In this document: positions 24,677 to 27,428 of the stretch, piece after piece
How positions within the stretch are numbered: the first letter of the stretch is position 1
How the letters are laid out: the number at the start of each line of letters is the position of its first letter
Source of the DNA: a virus
Reading direction: 5' to 3' (one strand)
Virus record (IMG/VR): IMGVR_UViG_3300000576_000018
Coordinates: 1 to 27,428 of that record
DNA length: 27,428 bases
Position numbers and translations under genes: made by a program
Notes under the pieces: model-generated
Told to the model about the DNA's origin: nothing
Seen by the model: only the letters and a program-made list of their open reading frames with translations
Database searches by the model: none

Positions 24677-25684
24677 ATGTCTATTTATAACACCGACACG
24701 TGCGCGGTATGCAGCACCACATTCAAATCTTTCAAATCTCTAAGTAATCACATTTCTGGAGCTCACGGCATTAGAGCAAAAGAATACTACGATTCCTACA
24801 TAGCAACAGAATCGGAAAAACACTGTGATTCATGTGGATGTACAGTATCTTTCATAAACGTCAGAAAAGGCTATAAGCATTTTTGTGAAAAATGCTCAAG
24901 ATCCATAGGAGCAAAAAGATTCAGAAAAGAACTGAAAGAAGATGAAGAGCGCTTTGAACAGTTCTCAAACAAAGTTTCTAAGAATCAAAAGAATATTTGG
25001 GCAGAAAGAGTTGAAACCGGTGAGTCAGAAGAAATAAGAGCAAGATCAAGGATTACATTTAGTAAAACAGTTTCTAAAATGTCTGAAGAAGAAAGATCTG
25101 TAAAGTTTGGTTGGCTAAATAAAATAGAAGATCCTAAAGAAAAAAAGGAAGCTATAGATAAAGTAATAAAACCTTTGGTCAATTTTTGGAAAGGCGATAG
25201 CAGCAGTATCAAAGAAGAAACGATTCAGAAAAGAAGAAACACAATGCTATCTAAGACCTCAGAAGAAAAAATAGAAATAACCAAGAAAAGATTTGCATCT
25301 CGGTATGCAACTTCTATGGATCTCATTGATATATGGTATAACGATAAAGAATCGAAAGAACTGTATTATAGAGCTGTTTGGGAATACACAGAGATTTCGT
25401 ATAATTACAATAAACACATCATAGACCCTCATAATCTTCGTGGATTTACAGATGGTACTGAATACCACTTGGACCACACTTATAGTATCATGCAAGGCTT
25501 CATTTATTCAGTTGACCCTAAAATAATAGGTCATGCATGTAATCTTCAGATACTCCCCGCTGTGGATAATCTTACTAAATCTGCTGAATGCTGGATTACT
25601 TTAGATGAACTGAATAGAAAAATAGGTCAGTTTGAGATAAATAATAAAAACACTTGGGTTGCAGAGGTACTAAATGAGCTATAA
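24677..25684 (+). CDS. HNH homing endonuclease with two zinc-binding motifs
   Basis: The frame is open from an ATG at 24611, but the ATG at 24677 is preferred: it follows AGAGGA by nine bases and starts the conserved part (335 residues). The N-terminus has a C2H2-like finger (Cys9, Cys12, His25, His30) and then a Cys-rich motif (Cys50, Cys53, Cys70, Cys73), probably DNA-binding. A charged helical region follows (~75-220). Near the C-terminus HLDHTYSIMQGF (His264, Asp266, His267), the NLQILP segment (Asn289) and DNLTKS (Asn298, Lys301) form an HNH nuclease site. Free-standing homing endonucleases like this cut related phage genomes that lack them and are copied in with flanking DNA. It sits between a relic and an intact copy of the start of gene 4, and its stop overlaps gene 4 by 11 bases. 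Confidence 0.85.
   Translation: MSIYNTDTCAVCSTTFKSFKSLSNHISGAHGIRAKEYYDSYIATESEKHCDSCGCTVSFINVRKGYKHFCEKCSRSIGAKRFRKELKEDEERFEQFSNKVSKNQKNIWAERVETGESEEIRARSRITFSKTVSKMSEEERSVKFGWLNKIEDPKEKKEAIDKVIKPLVNFWKGDSSSIKEETIQKRRNTMLSKTSEEKIEITKKRFASRYATSMDLIDIWYNDKESKELYYRAVWEYTEISYNYNKHIIDPHNLRGFTDGTEYHLDHTYSIMQGFIYSVDPKIIGHACNLQILPAVDNLTKSAECWITLDELNRKIGQFEINNKNTWVAEVLNEL
24681..24691 (-). promoter_or_regulatory. Possible leftward late-promoter match (TATAAATA)
   Basis: The minus strand reads GTTATAAATAG, containing the exact T4 late consensus TATAAATA, just inside the endonuclease gene. It would transcribe leftwards through the gene 4 relic into the gp48-like gene, 220 bases away. It may be coincidental coding sequence. 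Confidence 0.3.
25636..25644 (+). promoter_or_regulatory. Candidate late promoter of gene 4 inside the endonuclease gene
   Basis: GATAAATAA lies 30 bases before the gene 4 ATG, in the last codons of the endonuclease. It fits a T4-type late -10 element and could keep gene 4 expressed independently of endonuclease transcription. Confidence 0.5.
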
Positions 25685-26138
25685 AGGAAGGTTCAAGCCT
25701 AAAAATCCAGAGAAATACAAGGGTGACCCTACAAAAATCCGATATCTCAGTCTCTGGGAATTGTCCTTAATGCGTAAGTTTGATTCCCACCCTGACATTG
25801 TAGAATGGCAATCAGAAGAGATAGCCATACCTTATATGAATCCAGTCAAAGGTAAGACAAGTCGCTATTTTCCGGACTTCGTAATCAAAAAGCGTATCGG
25901 CGAGAATAAATACCAAATGATAATGATTGAAGTAAAGCCGAAAAAACAGACAATGCCACCAGACCCGTCAAAGAAACACAATACCCCAACAGGCAGAGTT
26001 TCACGAAGATATTTGAATGAGGCAGCGACATATGCAGTCAATGAAGCAAAATGGAAAGCAGCAATGAGATACTGCAAAGAACGAAACTGGATCTTCACTA
26101 TTATGACAGAAAAAGAAATTAAACCACTAGGAAAGTAA
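25674..26138 (+). CDS. 4: Head-completion nuclease gp4
   Basis: A 154-residue protein closely following T4 gp4 (150 residues): SYKGRFKPKNPEKYKGDPTK, IVEWQSEEIAIPYMNPVKGK, RYFPDFVIKKR, MIMIEVKPKKQT and EAKWKAAMRYCKERNWIF. Pro67-Asp68 and Glu86-x-Lys88 form a PD-(D/E)xK nuclease signature, with Glu29 (LWEL) a possible extra acidic residue. gp4 acts at the head vertex when the filled head is completed for tail joining. The start codon overlaps the endonuclease stop by 11 bases. Its 5' end is duplicated at 24523-24590, so the present copy of at least the first ~20 codons probably arrived with the endonuclease. The next gene begins directly after its stop. Confidence 0.92.
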   Translation: MSYKGRFKPKNPEKYKGDPTKIRYLSLWELSLMRKFDSHPDIVEWQSEEIAIPYMNPVKGKTSRYFPDFVIKKRIGENKYQMIMIEVKPKKQTMPPDPSKKHNTPTGRVSRRYLNEAATYAVNEAKWKAAMRYCKERNWIFTIMTEKEIKPLGK

Positions 26139-26732
26139 ATGGCCAAGATTTTTGACGACATATTAGTGAAAGGGATCAAGTCTGGTCAGGTGCCAGCTAG
26201 ATCCAGCACTGCACGTGAGTGGTTTAGAGAAAAAGCAAAAAGTATAGGTAAAGTTTCTGAAACTAGAATCCTTAGAGATGATACAGATAGACTCAAGAAT
26301 CGCACTGCGATAGGGAGGATGTATTTCTTTGTCTATGATGCAAAGCATAAAGCAACTTTACCTTACTATGATAAGTTCCCATTGATCTTTATGGTAGGTC
26401 CTGCAAAAAATGGATTTTTTGGCGTGAATACCCATTATTTGCCGTTGAAACTTAGAGCTCAACTAATGGACGGACTTTATGATATTACAAACAACAACCG
26501 CTATGATGAAAGTACAAAGCTAAGGCTTTCTTACGGTCTTTTGAAATCTACTGAGAACTTATCTCTATTCAAACCATGTTTTAAACACTATCTGAGCAGT
26601 CAGGTTCGCAGTAGATTTGTTTTGATAGAGCCATCGGAATGGGATATTGCATTATTCTTGCAAGTAGAACAATTCCAAGGAGCGTCAAAAACAAAAGTCT
26701 GGGCAGATTCGAGGAAGATCATTCGGGGTTGA
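26139..26732 (+). CDS. Conserved T4-like virion-assembly protein, 197 aa
   Basis: The ATG follows the gene 4 stop without a gap (TAAATG), with AGGA just before it, so it is coupled to gene 4. Recognisable conserved blocks are GRMYFFVYDAKHKATLPYYD, KFPLIFMVGPAKNGFFGVNT, HYLPLKLRAQLMDGLYDI, FKPCFKHYLSSQVRSRFV and ASKTKVWADSRKII. I recall this arrangement as a protein widely kept in T4-like phages, but its function is not shown by any motif here. T4 encodes gp2 (DNA-end protector) next to gp4, so it could be the gp2 counterpart; that is positional inference only. The C-terminus lies two bases from the convergent GIY-YIG endonuclease gene and may have been altered by its insertion. Confidence 0.7.
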   Translation: MAKIFDDILVKGIKSGQVPARSSTAREWFREKAKSIGKVSETRILRDDTDRLKNRTAIGRMYFFVYDAKHKATLPYYDKFPLIFMVGPAKNGFFGVNTHYLPLKLRAQLMDGLYDITNNNRYDESTKLRLSYGLLKSTENLSLFKPCFKHYLSSQVRSRFVLIEPSEWDIALFLQVEQFQGASKTKVWADSRKIIRG

Positions 26733-26782
26733 TGTTACTCAGATTTATGTCGGCATTTATCAAAATGCCATCTTAACATCAA
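26729..26782. terminator. Nested hairpin at a convergent gene junction
   Basis: TTGATGTTA (26729-26737) pairs exactly with TAACATCAA (26774-26782). Nested inside is GGCATTT-ATCA-AAATGCC (26752-26769), a perfect 7-bp stem with a 4-base loop. The outer left arm covers both stop codons of the convergent genes. It could act as a bidirectional transcription stop, but no T-run follows immediately on either strand, so termination is uncertain. Confidence 0.35.
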
Positions 26783-27428
26783 TCTACCACCGCTTTTGTT
26801 GCAATGAGGGCAAGTATAAATGACATTATGTGATTTTGAAATGTTATCCTTGTGTTCTTGAGTTTTAGGTTTTCCTTTCATTACAACTTTCATTTTGGCC
26901 GAATGTTCCGGTCTTTTCTTTCCATAAAAAGGATTTTTTTCGCCACTCATCCTAATACTAGCTTCCTGTTTGTATTCATCGGTATGAGCTTTACCGTAAA
27001 ATCCGTTATTCTTACCCTTACGGGTTTCACTCCGTTCTTTTCTTTTTTCTTCGGTAAGAAATATGCCTCTAGCCCAACCTTTGCCGGGACATTCGGTAGA
27101 TCTAATGGTAGTTATACCGTCATTCCAGAACAACTTACCGGTATTTGAAATATGTGAGGTTCTTATAGCATCACCATCACTTTCATTCAACCACTCATCT
27201 TTGTGAACGACATCTAGTCTTTTCAAAACCCTCTTTTCCCATTTTACAGCTGAATCCTCATCTGAAAATGTTTTTCTTATTTGGATAATATCGGGGTCGC
27301 CGAATTCAGAAATAAAGTTTGTTACTACTTTAGAGCTAGTAAAATACGTCGCCCAAAAATCGTCTGGGTGACATCCGGTTTCATACAGACATTTGTACGC
27401 CTTTGCATAACGAACTCCGTAATACCAC
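26735..27428 (-). CDS. Partial GIY-YIG/NUMOD3 homing endonuclease
   Basis: The frame stays open upstream of the TTG at 27226 to the window edge, so the true start is outside. The first visible residues WYYGVRYAKAYKC, with GCHPDDFWATYFTSSKVV and later SAVKWEKRVLKR, match the degenerate GIY-YIG nuclease type found in T4-like phage homing enzymes. A segment with WNDGITTIRSTECPGKGWARG follows, then two NUMOD3-type DNA-binding repeats (GKNNGFYGKAHTDEYKQ and GEKNPFYGKKRPEHSAKMK). A C-terminal zinc-binding motif closes it (CPHCNKSGGRLMLRWHFDKC). It is convergent with the 197-residue gene, two bases between stops, consistent with insertion of a free-standing homing gene at the end of a conserved gene. 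Confidence 0.8.
   Translation of the reverse strand, partial: WYYGVRYAKAYKCLYETGCHPDDFWATYFTSSKVVTNFISEFGDPDIIQIRKTFSDEDSAVKWEKRVLKRLDVVHKDEWLNESDGDAIRTSHISNTGKLFWNDGITTIRSTECPGKGWARGIFLTEEKRKERSETRKGKNNGFYGKAHTDEYKQEASIRMSGEKNPFYGKKRPEHSAKMKVVMKGKPKTQEHKDNISKSHNVIYTCPHCNKSGGRLMLRWHFDKCRHKSE

Noticed and set aside
1-27428. tRNA genes or CRISPR arrays
   Set aside because: I saw no cloverleaf-like segments and no regularly spaced repeats with spacers; the repeats present are fibre-shaft and linker repeats inside genes.

Overview
This window is late-gene DNA from a T4-like contractile-tailed phage (myovirus). Almost every long gene matches a piece of the T4 tail baseplate. Sequence style (moderately AT-rich, a DUF4815 giant protein, a gp4 head-completion nuclease, GATAAATA-type late promoters) resembles the distant T4 relatives known from marine bacteria such as cyanophages and pelagiphages. 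Nothing visible identifies the host.

Layout: from 24463 down to 1 all genes lie on the minus strand and read right to left. First come tail-tube cap/hub genes: gp48-like, gp53, a gp27-like hub and a gp5-like spike carrying a lytic transglycosylase-type domain. Next is a 963-residue protein ending in an M15-like peptidase domain, then gp25, gp6, a protein in the gp7 position, gp8, an 1795-residue DUF4815 protein and a small coiled-coil protein. Then follow a tail fibre with an S74 self-cleaving chaperone and a disordered-looking host-recognition region (about 1-2500). That last region holds a small gene broken by a stop codon, an Ig-like protein with an apparent frameshift, an orphan DUF1566 C-terminal remnant, a 187-residue protein, and a DUF1566 (C-lectin-fold type) adhesin cut by the window edge.

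Right of 24463 the strand switches. A palindrome at 24476-24509 holds two head-to-head late-promoter motifs. Rightwards come a 25-codon relic of gene 4, an HNH homing endonuclease with two zinc-binding motifs, an intact gene 4 (head-completion nuclease), a conserved 197-residue T4-like protein, and, convergent with it, a partial GIY-YIG/NUMOD3 homing endonuclease running off the right edge.

How the genes work together: the baseplate genes build the hub (gp27/gp5/gp48), the wedge (gp53, gp25, gp6, gp7-like, gp8) and the fibre attachment apparatus. The gp5-like spike and the M15-domain protein together offer one glycan-cutting and one peptide-cutting wall enzyme. Fibre, Ig-like and DUF1566 proteins are expected to contact the host. 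The most notable signals are the homing-endonuclease invasion that duplicated the start of gene 4, the orphan DUF1566 tail with diversity-generating-retroelement-like codon usage, the EF-hand/dockerin loop plus peptidase in one baseplate-region protein, and a set of GTGATAAATA motifs buried in coding sequence upstream of individual genes.
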